From: Pseudogymnoascus destructans
Taxonomy: Eukaryota; Ascomycota; Leotiomycetes; Thelebolales; Thelebolaceae
Length of the DNA stretch: 64,000 nt
Reading direction: 5' to 3'
NCBI RefSeq assembly: GCF_001641265.1
Contig: NW_020167532.1
Location: 434,001-498,000 of the forward strand
Part shown: piece after piece, positions 34,901-44,496 of the stretch
Position numbering within the stretch: position 1 is the first letter of the stretch
Layout: each line of letters begins with the position of its first letter
Program-made: the position numbers and the translations under genes
Notes under the pieces: generated by a model
What the model saw: the letters and a program-made list of their open reading frames with translations, nothing else
Told to the model about the DNA's origin: nothing
The model's database searches: none

Positions 34901-36036
34901 TCTGCCAATGTCTCAATGCATATCGCTTTCAGCCGATCTTCATTATGCTCTGCAACAGATGCAATTGTCCGCACGATAGCCCTCGAAATTTCGTGTACAC
35001 CATCCTTCACTTCAAGAAATGCACGCACAAACTTGAGCGCCTGCTCACGCTCGACATCGGCTTTCCTTTCCTTGATAAGAGAGAGTACGACAAGGTAGTC
35101 CGTATTTAGGCTTCTAATCTTTTGCAAAGAGTTTAGGTCGGAGATTGCGTGGCGTGTCATGCGATATCCAGCGGCAACAACTTCTCTACTCTCACTAAGA
35201 AGCATAACCTGCATTCGGAGACCGAATATCGACCATACCAGATCATATTTCAACGTTGGATGCCGCTTGAAAAGTTCGACTAGATTATTTGCATGGCCAA
35301 CATAGTAGTCTGGCGCCAGGCCCTCCACTTCCAAAGCTTGTAAAATTTCAGCAAGGACATATGTTGGAGACTCAGAAGGTTCCTCGTCATTCGAATCGGT
35401 GGCGCCGCTCTTTGCTAGACTTGGGGGAGACCTCAATCCAGTACTGTGGAACAGCCCAGCCATGCGAATTCGCGTTGGCGTAGATGGTGCCTGCGCCTGT
35501 GGCCTCTGAAGCTCCGAGATTTGAGATAACAAGTCCTTAATGCGCTTGTTGGAGGAGTTGAGCTCTGCCTCAACACGTGTCCGTTGTTCCTTGGTTTGTT
35601 TTGCCTTCTTCGTGTTGAGAGCTTCAAGCATATTCTCACTGCCCTCCTTGATCTTCATCTCTCGGTTGAGGTTCTCCCTCAATACGGAAATCATTTGTTC
35701 GGACACATGAGTCACGTCTTCTTCGAGTCTTTCCAGGCCTATAGTAGAGCCCATCTCCGCCCTCGAACTCGCCCTCGATGACACAGCTTGGCTCCGCAGT
35801 TCTGAACTGAAGCTCCCGGGCGCGGCAAGGGGTGCCAAGGAGGAACCTCGAGGCCCATAAGACATGGCTGACGAGGATAGCACCTGGGCCCCGTTATGGG
35901 ACCGTGGGTGTTGTGAGCCATCCCGATCCAGACTCGCCCGCGACTGGGCCACGAGGTAAGGTGTCGACTGCTGGTTTTGGAGTGTCTTCTGAGTCGGCGT
36001 CGCGGACGAGCCCAGGGTGCTCGGTGGGCCAACCAT
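31967..36036 (-). CDS. AVO3: TORC2 subunit rictor (Avo3/Ste16)
   Basis: Scaffold subunit of target-of-rapamycin complex 2, which controls AGC kinases, actin and membrane homeostasis. Exons 36036-33631 and 33577-31967 with a 53-bp intron give 1338 residues, close to the S. pombe protein. Residues 1-100 are Ser-rich; 101-175 form a coiled coil resembling an HR1/REM-1 domain (LERLEEDVTHVSEQM onwards). The conserved N-terminal domain begins near residue 235 (LAEILQALEVEGLAPDYYVGHANN) and contains GYRMTRHAISD and VREQAL-like stretches; the middle and C-terminal regions (DRWRMINMMYHILD, LTGGTKDIRIFATNVLRKY, VKGCLWAVGNVGS, MRGTAFFVLGLISR) are family hallmarks of HEAT-like repeats. It ends with an acidic Ser/Asp patch, a plausible phosphorylation region. 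Confidence 0.94.
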
Positions 36037-37401
36037 TACCCCATCGGCTTGCTCCGCCCGTCTCTCTACCAGGCGAGAGAATATCGCATTTGAGGCTTAT
36101 TCGATGGCTGTTGATTAGCCGTTGTGAGGCGGTCCCGGAAGCAATTCGAGGTTCGGATGGGCGCAGTCAAAGTCGCTGGTTGTTGCTATTGATGGATAAG
36201 AGACGGTGAATTCCAGAACTTGGGAGAAAAGATGTATAGATGTGTAAGTTCTATAGGAATAATGAGAGTGATGCCACTTAGTGGGCTCGAAGATAGCTTA
36301 ATTGTCAACGTTTACATTGGTAACTGATAATGGCATTGTTTCCAGTCGTGCCCGCGTCGCCAAACTGGTTGCCTAAAATGCAAGGCGTGCGGGTATGCGA
36401 ATTGCGCGAGGCACTGTTAACGTCAAGCCTCCCCCTCGCGTTTAGCCGTGGAAATCTGGAGCAAGTACAGACCGAATCCATAAGATAATATTCGACGAAT
36501 GGAACGAACTAAACCTACGCCAACTTGAACTTATCTACATTGCATATTAAGCATGTAGATGTTATTCTAGAAGCCCTCTATGCCGACCGTAGGATTCTTA
36601 AGAGCATATATATTACTTTGTATACCGAGTACATGCTACGCATACTGTGGTGGTCTCGTGCCGCCCAAAAGGCGAAAGGACGGATTATGTGAAGGAATTG
36701 AAGCTGATATAATTTCTCTCTTTTGTTTAAAATCCAGAGAACTGGCTTATCAAAAGATCAACAATATGCTAATTACAGCTTCAGATGATCAGGAATATTT
36801 ATATCGTTATTTTATTGGCAGTTTTTATAAACACTTATAAGTAATTGAGTTCAACTACTCCAGCGAACCCTTCTCTACAGCACATTTCGGCGGCACGACC
36901 AAGGCACGGTACTTACTCACCTGGAGCTTTTTGCTTTTTGCGCTGGCAACTGGGTCTCTCCGTGTGGCGATCAGCTTGTACACAGGATGTATCAAGCATA
37001 TCGGCGTACTCCGATCCCACGCTAGCTAACCCCCGAGACATGGAAGAGATCTCAACATAGCCTCATAAACGTTCTTCTATGCTACTTTATGATCGATATA
37101 CATAATATTTACTTGATCCCCGTCTCTTTACCCTTGTCTAGCCTCCCGATTCGTGTCTGATCTCAATCCCCAAGCCGCTTAACCCGTCGTCCGTCTCCGC
37201 TTCTATACCTAGATTCCAACTTGTGATATCGAGATACCACTTATCCACGGAAGTCCCTGGCTGCTTCCGGATCTATATAAAGAGGGTCGGACTCGTCCTT
37301 CGATAGGAATTTCCAATCTCATCTACTCATACCTATAGCTTGAAAACCAAGCATTACAAGAACCAACTATCCGTTATCTTAATAAATCACATATATCAAA
37401 A
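36037..37401. other. divergent intergenic rictor / urate oxidase
   Basis: About 1.4 kb. Nearest the urate oxidase start are a TATATAAA box (37274-37281, 121 bp before the ATG) and several GATA-type sites (for example CTTATC near 37240 and TATCTT near 37375), fitting nitrogen control by an AreA-type factor. The centre is AT-rich. Around 36345-36420 a Cys-rich translated stretch resembles a broken Zn(II)2Cys6 fragment, but the spacing is wrong and no gene is supported. Confidence 0.45.
37274..37281 (+). promoter_or_regulatory. TATA box of the urate oxidase gene
   Basis: TATATAAA, 121 bp upstream of the start codon, followed by a CT/CA-rich leader with the pre-start context ATCAAAAATGG. Confidence 0.55.
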
Positions 37402-38423
37402 ATGGCCGCTATCGTTGAGGCTCGTTATGGAAAGGATAACGTCCGCGTTTACAAAGTCCACCGCGATGAGAAATCTGCCGTCCAAACTGTCACCGAAATG
37501 ACCGTTTGTGCTCTGCTAGAAGGAGAGATCGAGCCCTCGTAAGTGCCCCCATAAAATTAGCCTGTATATTAGTTTAACCCTCTCTTTCAGATATACCGAC
37601 GCCGACAACAGTGTTGTCGTTGCAACGGACTCAATCAAGAACACCATCTACATCAAGGCCAAAGAGAACCCCGTGACTCCTCCTGAACTCTACGCCAGCA
37701 TCCTCGCGTCGCACTTCGTCGACACGTATAAGCATATCCATGCTGCTCACGTGAAAGTCATCGTCCACCGCTGGACCCGTATGACCCTGGATGGGAAGCC
37801 CCACCCCCACTCGTTCTTCCGTGACGGAAACGAGACGAGGAATGTTGAAGTTACTGCCCGGGAAGGAAAGGGCATCGAAGTTCGCAGTAGCATCTCCGGA
37901 CTGCTGGTCCTGAAGAGCACTGGCTCCCAATTCCACGGCTTCGTCCGTGATGAGTACACCACTCTCCCTGAAGTCTGGGACAGAATTCTGTCCACCGAGA
38001 TCGATAGCACGTGGAAGTGGAACAACTTCGAGTCTTTGAGATCGGTGCGGGCCTCTGTTCCAAAGTTCGACAAGGCGTGGGCTGCAGCACGTGAGATTAC
38101 GATGAAGCTGTTTGCGGAGGAGAACAGCCCGTCTGTGCAAAATACCATGTATAAGATGTGCGAGCACATCTTGAAGGCAGTGCCGGGTGTTGAGACTGTC
38201 GAGTACTCGCTGCCCAACAAGCATTATTTCGAGATTGGTAAGAACCCTATTGCCCCTTTGTAAGTGTATTGAATCACTGACGCCTTCTCTAGATTTGAGC
38301 TTCCACAAGGGTATTAAGAACACGGGGGCTGATACCACTGTCTACGCTCCGCAGTCGGGTCCGAATGGCTTGATCAAATGCACCGTTGGGCGCAAGGACA
38401 AGCTGGAGAAAGGCAAATTATAG
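37402..38423 (+). CDS. uaZ: urate oxidase (uricase)
   Basis: Peroxisomal oxidation of urate to 5-hydroxyisourate in purine catabolism for nitrogen use. Exons 37402-37538, 37591-38237 and 38293-38423 give 304 residues, matching Aspergillus uricase. Conserved elements include the GKDNVRVYK lysine region, the ATDSIKNT threonine, HVKVIVHRWTRM, KSTGSQFHGFVRDEYTTLPE and the NKHYFEIDLS histidine, together covering the Lys-Thr-His catalytic set of the family. The last three residues are Gly-Lys-Leu rather than Ser-Lys-Leu, a relaxed peroxisomal targeting signal. GATA boxes upstream fit nitrogen catabolite regulation. Confidence 0.95.
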
Positions 38424-39125
38424 AAGAGTTGTAGCTGCATATGATATTGGCGAGGATGTTTTGGGTTTCTTCTTTGGTATATATGGGACATGTTCATGTC
38501 GCACAAGTTCTTGTTTTTAGCTACGCTTCCTGTACAAATTAGGTCATTCCCACTCCCTTTACACATCATTGGGCACGCACTGGGGTTTTCACATGAGATA
38601 GATATTGAGCGTTGGTTTCTTCTCCCCTAGTACGTAGCCTCGACAAAGTTCAAGAAAAGATTTCCATTCCGAGACGCTGCGTGACGTGTATTCGACCATC
38701 TCCATGGCCATGTCTCACAAACGTGTGTGATGGCCCAACACAGATGGTGTAGCTGGCCAGCGTAACTACTATGGTGAGTGCCTACTTGTGATAATGTGCA
38801 TACCATCAAGCATCATGCACCAGAGTAGACTCAGCTTTGTGGGATCAGCTCGCTGCTGGAAGTGATACAAGCCTCTAACCACAAATCAAAAGTGCTTTGC
38901 TCCGGGAAATCTAGGACAGGTCTTAGAGCTGCTGATTAAAGCTTGCAGAAGAAACATTGTAAAGGCACTATAAATATGAGGTGCAAAACCAAGGTCCTTC
39001 AACGACAGTTAACCATCATAAACTAGAGCCACACTATCAAAAAATCATTACACCAAAACTATCTACATTTGACACCGCTCACAACTATCGATCACCCCTC
39101 CCTTTCATCTCCATTCCCACACACA
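38424..39125. other. intergenic urate oxidase to secreted-protein gene
   Basis: About 700 bp with no coding signal. A TATAAATA box at 38969-38976 belongs to the downstream gene. Confidence 0.4.
38969..38976 (+). promoter_or_regulatory. TATA box of the small secreted-protein gene
   Basis: TATAAATA, 150 bp before the start codon at 39126, with an A/C-rich leader between them. Confidence 0.5.
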
Positions 39126-39458
39126 ATGCAGCTCTCTCTATATTCGATTTCGGTTGGGCTCAGCCTCTTCCACAGCGCCCTCGGCGGTAGTTTGGAATTC
39201 GAGCCCGCCAAAGGCACACCGGGGGATACTGTGACATGCACCAGCAAGGAGTTTGACGACCAGAGCCTTGCTGGTTTCCTCGAGGCCGAGGAAATAGATG
39301 ACTGCACAAGAGTTGGGAACAACTTTGTCTTCGATGATGGTTTTATCTTTAGGTGCGGTGATAGTCTTGAAAATGAGATTCTCACCGTTTGCCAGGGGCC
39401 AATTGGTGGGGAGTCAACATGCAAGCCTACCTTGGCAAGGGCTGGGGTAGACCTATGA
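39126..39458 (+). CDS. small secreted cysteine-containing protein
   Basis: Intronless, 110 residues. The first ~20 residues form a classical signal peptide (MQLSLYSISVGLSLFHSALG) with a likely cleavage near Gly20. The mature part is acidic, about 90 residues, with five cysteines in the contexts TVTCTS, DDCTR, FRCGD, TVCQG and STCKP. A TATA box stands 150 bp upstream, supporting a real, regulated gene. I do not recognise the family. Size, signal and cysteines are those of apoplastic proteins or candidate effectors, but nothing shows a target. An odd cysteine count leaves one possibly free or used between chains. Confidence 0.75.
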   Translation: MQLSLYSISVGLSLFHSALGGSLEFEPAKGTPGDTVTCTSKEFDDQSLAGFLEAEEIDDCTRVGNNFVFDDGFIFRCGDSLENEILTVCQGPIGGESTCKPTLARAGVDL

Positions 39459-39598
39459 GCTCGTTCTTGCTTGATGTTTTGAATGTGTTATTTCATTTGA
39501 AGTTTGGCCTCTTGTGACCATCTGCCGCCCAGTGCCTTCATAATTTACAATATATCTATACAAAATACAGTGTCCACAGTTCCGCTCCTCATAGTCTC

Positions 39599-40196
39599 CT
39601 ACGAGGAGGCCTCGACTTTGCTTGTAGGCGGCCACTTCGCCACGTTGCTCACCCCATTAAACTTAACAATATTCCTCTTGTATGGGTGAGAGTCTCCCTC
39701 AAACGCCTTTAGTCTCGCCAGTCTGTCGTCCCTCAGCCTGTTCTTCGGCAGCATCCCCGAAACCGCTTTCCTCAGCACCTCCGCTCCTCCAAACTTCTCC
39801 ATCAGTCCCTCCATATTGATCTGCTTGAGACTTCCAGGGCGCGTGTTGTGTCTGTAATATTGCTTTTGGTACATCTTCTTGCCAGTAACGTGGAGCTGCG
39901 AGCAGTTTGTGACCACCACATAGTCACCACAGTCGGTAGACGGGTCCCAAATCGGCTTGTGCTTGCCGCAGAGAATGGTAGCTATCCGCGACGCCAGGCG
40001 GCCAAGCGACGGCGGCTCGAGGAGAGGTGAATCGACGGGAGGAAGAGGTTTAATGGTGGTGAGGCCGTAATGGGGAGTCGAGGCTGAGATGTGGTGCCAT
40101 GTCCGGGAATACGCCAGCTTGGTCTACACGATCGGGGGTCAGAAATCAATTCTGCGGAGGATGGCTGCTACTCACCACGCCATTGACTTGCGACAT
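39599..40196 (-). CDS. MRPL23: mitochondrial ribosomal protein L13 (uL13m)
   Basis: Large-subunit protein of the mitochondrial ribosome. A 21-bp first exon (40196-40176, MSQVNGV) and a second exon (40123-39599) give 181 residues. Signatures: YSRTWHHISA, LGRLASRIATILCGKHKPIWDPSTDCGDYVVVTN, GKKMYQKQYYRHNTRPGSLK and the MLPKNRLRDDRLARLKAFEGDSHPY motif of uL13. The start exon is chosen because its donor (gtgagt) and the acceptor at 40124 join in phase. Three to four CACGTG boxes lie 170-320 bp upstream. Confidence 0.93.
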
Positions 40197-41646
40197 AGCT
40201 GTGAACGGCCCGTTGGCCAATAGATCCCCCGCTTATGATTGGGGCAACGAGCAAGAACACAGGTGGTAGGCGCTGAGGTGGAGGCGAAGCTGCAACGATG
40301 CCGACTGTAATTGAAAGTCGAGATTCCCATGCCAAGGCTCACGAGTCGACTCTGTCGGGATTTCCGAGGTCACGTGGTATATTTTTGCCAGGCGGGTTAC
40401 GTAAGCATCCTTGCTCTGTAGTCCGTCAGAAACCGGAGATCACGTGGTATCTTTTTCATGTCACATACGGGTATTATGTGTCACGAGCAGCATCACGTGC
40501 AGATTATGATCACGTGTGCTACGGTGCCAAGACGGAGGTCTTCCTCGCACGGAACTGACCCCGTTACGCGCCCTTGGCCCTTGGTTTGTGATTCCCTGCC
40601 ATCCCCTGTGACCCCTTGCCTATCAAACCAATCAAGGGCGCACCCCAACACTTGGAAACAGTCGCCGCCTTGAGATGATACATGCCATAGGATGCATTGT
40701 GCGATTGTGGTGACGGCGGTACTACTCGAGTATACGGAGTAGAGGAAACTCCCCAGTGCTGATGATTGTTATGGCTTGTACGTATGGCAGAGCAAAATAC
40801 AGGGCTGTTGTCATGTGCAAAACCCCCCCAAAGTGGCGTGACGTGGGCTCAACTGCATCGAATCCAAACCCTCAAACAGCCGCCCCTCGATACACTCGAC
40901 GCTATCGATACAGAAGTGCCCCAGGCCCCACGCTTGCAATCGTACATCCTTCTGAACCGTCTGGTCTGTACCACTTCCCACGCCACCAACTTCTCCGACA
41001 TCTCCTTCCCCCTCCCTCCCTTCAAACTATCGAAAAACGTGTCTACGAAAATCAAAATCCCAACTCGACTCTACATGAACAGCTGCAGGAAAACCCCGAC
41101 TGCATAGCCCAGGCCCTCCACGACTTCTTGAATTCTTCGTCTCTGCTTGCCCCTCGAAGAGCTGCATTCCTCCCTTGCGCTCATCCCACCAATTGACACC
41201 AAAATCCAACATACATATCCCTTGGCCCCCTTGTCCCAACCATCTCAACTACGCTCCCAATCCGACCCTGAGTTTACGCGCCGAGTTCTACGCCCACTCT
41301 CGTTCTTGCCCAGCCATGCCATTTCACTCTTTGTAGAGCACTCAGAGCCGTGGCCCAATCGACGTTCATTACTTGACCGATAGTCAGCACCAATTTACCG
41401 GAATCAATATCACGGGAAGACGCCGACAGACAGTGCATGCATATCCGAACTATCCAGCTTTGACAGATAGCATACATACAGAGTGTACCGACCACCCCTT
41501 CAGTTATCTGATTGCGAAGTGCAGACAACGCGAGGGAGCCGTGAAGTATAATAGAGAGCTACGGCTGTGCGTTGCCTCATACGCTGGTTGCTGCGCAGAG
41601 ACAACATACGAACCCAAAGCCGAAGCTTCGTTAAGCGGCGGACAAG
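40197..41646. other. divergent intergenic MRPL23 / noxR
   Basis: About 1.45 kb. The MRPL23-proximal part holds a cluster of CACGTG boxes (separate entry). The noxR-proximal part is C/T/A-rich leader-like sequence. No protein-like frame. Confidence 0.5.
40369..40516. promoter_or_regulatory. cluster of four CACGTG boxes
   Basis: CACGTG at 40371-40376, 40441-40446, 40494-40499 and 40511-40516, all as RTCACGTG. The first two are parts of a duplicated segment TCACGTGGTAT-x-TTTTT. RTCACRTG is the Cbf1-type consensus; the cluster sits upstream of MRPL23 on the minus strand. Confidence 0.5.
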
Positions 41647-43490
41647 ATGTCGTTAAAGCAGGTACGAAGTGTCATCATGTTGAGAGTGGGTTGCACGAAA
41701 CTAACGGATCCCTCCAGGAAATCGAGACGTGGGTTTCCGCGCTGGCGAATTACGATAACAACGAGTTCGATGAAGCATTAAAGACTTTCGATAGTATTCC
41801 GGACACTTCTAAGATTTTTTTCAACTGCGGAGTCATCCATGCGACGCTTGGAGAACATGGGAAAGCCGTATGTATATCCGGATCACTGCTGGCAGGTGTC
41901 GACCAATAATATAAACTAACATTTATCAAGGTTGAATGCTACCAAAGAGCCGTTCGGCTCGATCAATATCTGGCAGTTGCCTACTTTCAACAAGGCGTAT
42001 CGAATTTCCTCGTGGGAGACTTCGAAGAGGCCCTTGCTAATTTTAACGACACCTTATTGTACCTGCGAGGTAACAATATGATCGACTATGCGCAATTAGG
42101 TCTCATGTTTAAGTTATATTCCTGCGAAGTACTCTTCAACCGCGGATTATGCTACATTTACCTACAACAAAAGGAGGCTGGTATGCAAGATTTCTCATTT
42201 GCTGTGAAAGAGAAGGTTGTTGAGGATCACAACGTAATCGACGATGCAATTAGGGAAGAAGCCGAGGTTAGTTTACGCACTTCAATGGTACTTACGTCGT
42301 GGTTGCTGACATAGTTCTAGGGTTACACGGTCTTCTCCATTCCTGTTGGCGTCGTCTACAGGCCGAACGCAGCAAAGGTTAAGAACCTCAAGACGAAGGA
42401 TTACTTAGGGAAAGCGAGATTAGTCGCGGCTTCTGACAGAGCGAACGCGTTCACTGGATTTGCAGGCTCCGAGATCAAAAACGTAGGTGATACCGGTAGC
42501 CAAATATCCTCACTGCTGACCCCAAAATAGGCTGGAAAGATGCCAGATGCGAAGGATGATAGGCCTGCAGAGAATCTCTCATTTGCAGCTGCCAATCTCG
42601 TCAAACCTGGCTTGTCAAGCAAGCGCCAACAATCAGAGCCCCCTCTCAACAGAAATGTGTTCCCGCCAACACCACCTCCTGAGTCGGACAGGAGCGCCTC
42701 TGGATCAAGGTCAGGCCAACTCAGCAGAGGAGCCTCTGTTCGCAATGGGGTCAAACCTGTGCCTGCAAAGCTTAACATCGAGAAGGCCTTGCCACCGCAA
42801 CGTTACGAGGTCCGTGATGAGCGTGCAAGAAGGCCCGCTCCTGCTCGCGCGGCATCAGAATCACGAGGCCCAACAGTGAGACGAGAGGAATCACGGAGAA
42901 GAGACCCACCACCATCAACACGTAGAAAGATGTCAGATGAAGAGGAGGAGGGTGAATACCCAGGGGAGCTTTATGACATGTATCGGAACTCTCGAAGTTC
43001 TAATGGGAGGAACAGACCCCAGCCACGATATATCGAAGAGGAAGATGAGGATGGGAGCGACTACGTGGATGACCAGTTTGATGAAAATGATTTCGAGATG
43101 CTCCCTGGCCGCCCTGCAGCACTCTCATCTGGCCGAGGCTCCTCTCGGAGACCCGATATCCGCAAAGTTCGTGTCAAGGTCCATGCAGCTGAGGATACTC
43201 GCTACATAATGATTGGAACCACAATCGAATTTCCAGACCTCGTGGATAAAATCCGGCAGAAGTTTGTTCTGCGGAAGCGATTCAAGCTTAAAACCCGCGA
43301 TGATGATATGCCAGATGGAGATATGATTACTATGGGCGACCAGGATGACTTGGATATGGCAGTAATGTCTGTTAAGGCAAATGCCAGGAGGGATCGGGTT
43401 GAGATGGGCAAGATGGATGTGAGTATCCCGGTTCACCGAACTTAATTACATACTAATGTTGTACAGATATGGGTCCAGGAGTTGTCATAA
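41647..43490 (+). CDS. noxR: NADPH oxidase regulatory subunit NoxR (p67phox-like)
   Basis: Activator of the fungal NoxA/NoxB superoxide-generating oxidases, acting with Rac and Cdc24 in hyphal growth and sexual or infection structures. Six exons: 41647-41661, 41718-41867, 41931-42266, 42321-42482, 42531-43418 and 43467-43490, 524 residues, every junction in phase 0. The start MSLKQEIETWVSALANYDN is the family N-terminus, in which the first exon is only five codons. Four TPR-like units (IFFNCGVIHATLGEHGKA, VAYFQQGVSNFLVGDFEEALANF, VLFNRGLCYIYLQQKEAGMQDF) form the Rac-binding part to about residue 170; the middle is a Ser/Pro/Arg-rich disordered region; a PB1 domain covers about 432-515 (VRVKVHAAEDTRYIMIG, DDMPDGDMITMGDQDDLDMA). 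It ends in the family tail IWVQELS. Confidence 0.94.
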
Positions 43491-44496
43491 AGCAAATATC
43501 GGAAGGCGCCTTGAAGGCAACTCGAGCGCAAACATGGCAGCAACTACAGCGTTTTCTTCTCTGCTTTGTATTTGTCATGTTGTTTCAGCGAGCCGCTCGG
43601 CATATAGATTATGAATTGTAGTGTAGGCTAAAGGATAATGAGATGCCACGTCAGTTGAGCTGGCCGGTGGAGACCAAAATTGGTCTCACTAATAAAAATA
43701 AAAATAATCAAATAGTATTGCCAGCCAGATTTGAGGTCAATTCTACTCTATTACACCACGGCAAAAAGCCAGTTTGAAAAACACTTGAAATGTTAGCAAT
43801 TATCGGGCGTATTCTAGGCCACAGACTATTGACAGTACATTGACCAACCGTTTTCGCCGGTGCAAGGATGTCCATATAGGGCGATCTCTGGTGTCTACCT
43901 AGACACCAGAGATCGCACTAAATCGACAGTACTCGAGTATGACGGACCCGCAATTCGTCTCACTCACCACTGGGCAAAGTAAACAAGGAAGGCGGCTGGA
44001 ATAGACAAACTCCAGAGTAAATTCCTGCTTTATAGCGCATTGTAATGGCAATGGCCCTAGTATCCCGTCTATTAATTTTGCCTTTTGAAACTATAACCGT
44101 AAGCCTCCTTGCAGTTTTATCCATAAAGTGCTTGCATGTGAGCCAGACAATCCAAGTACAAGCGTTTTGGTTGCCCCTCCAACGAGATCGAGACCTTCCC
44201 CGTGAGGGCTGCCCGGAACAAACCGCCCACAGAAACCGATGATCACTAGGCGTCGCATAATCGAGCGCAAAGACTAGATCCTAAAGAAGAGTCTGGCGCT
44301 CTACAGGCTCATGTCTAGAGCCAGGAATCTTTCGCGTGTTGATGCCTGGGCTACAACTTTCATCGAGACAGCTACAGGCGGGGTCCTCGAATTGAGAGGT
44401 AAGTCGCACCAAGTTGCACCGGTGACGCGGCGCGCTACCATTCTCCCTGCAGGATAACAGTAGCAAAAGTGCTGACTCCAAACTGCAAATTAGGAC
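43491..44496. other. intergenic noxR to repeat-protein gene
   Basis: About 1 kb. It holds a 36-bp palindrome (43881-43916) and, just before the next gene, a probable spliced 5' leader: donor GTAAGT at 44400 and acceptor AAATTAG ending at 44493. Two ATG codons in that leader (44311 and 44342) open short frames that stop or run out of frame before the main start. Confidence 0.5.
43881..43916. repeat. perfect 17-bp palindrome arms with 2-nt centre
   Basis: GCGATCTCTGGTGTCTA (43881-43897) and its exact reverse complement (43900-43916) are separated by CC. A smaller GAGACCAA/TTGGTCTC inverted repeat lies at 43670-43687. The context is non-coding. Confidence 0.9.

Noticed and set aside
36340..36430. 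Zn(II)2Cys6 transcription-factor fragment
   Set aside because: A Cys-rich translated stretch (TGCLKCKACG) is present, but cysteine spacing is wrong and no longer frame or splice partner exists.
36580..36840. 86-codon open frame between rictor and urate oxidase
   Set aside because: AT-rich, no recognisable domain, no splice or promoter support.
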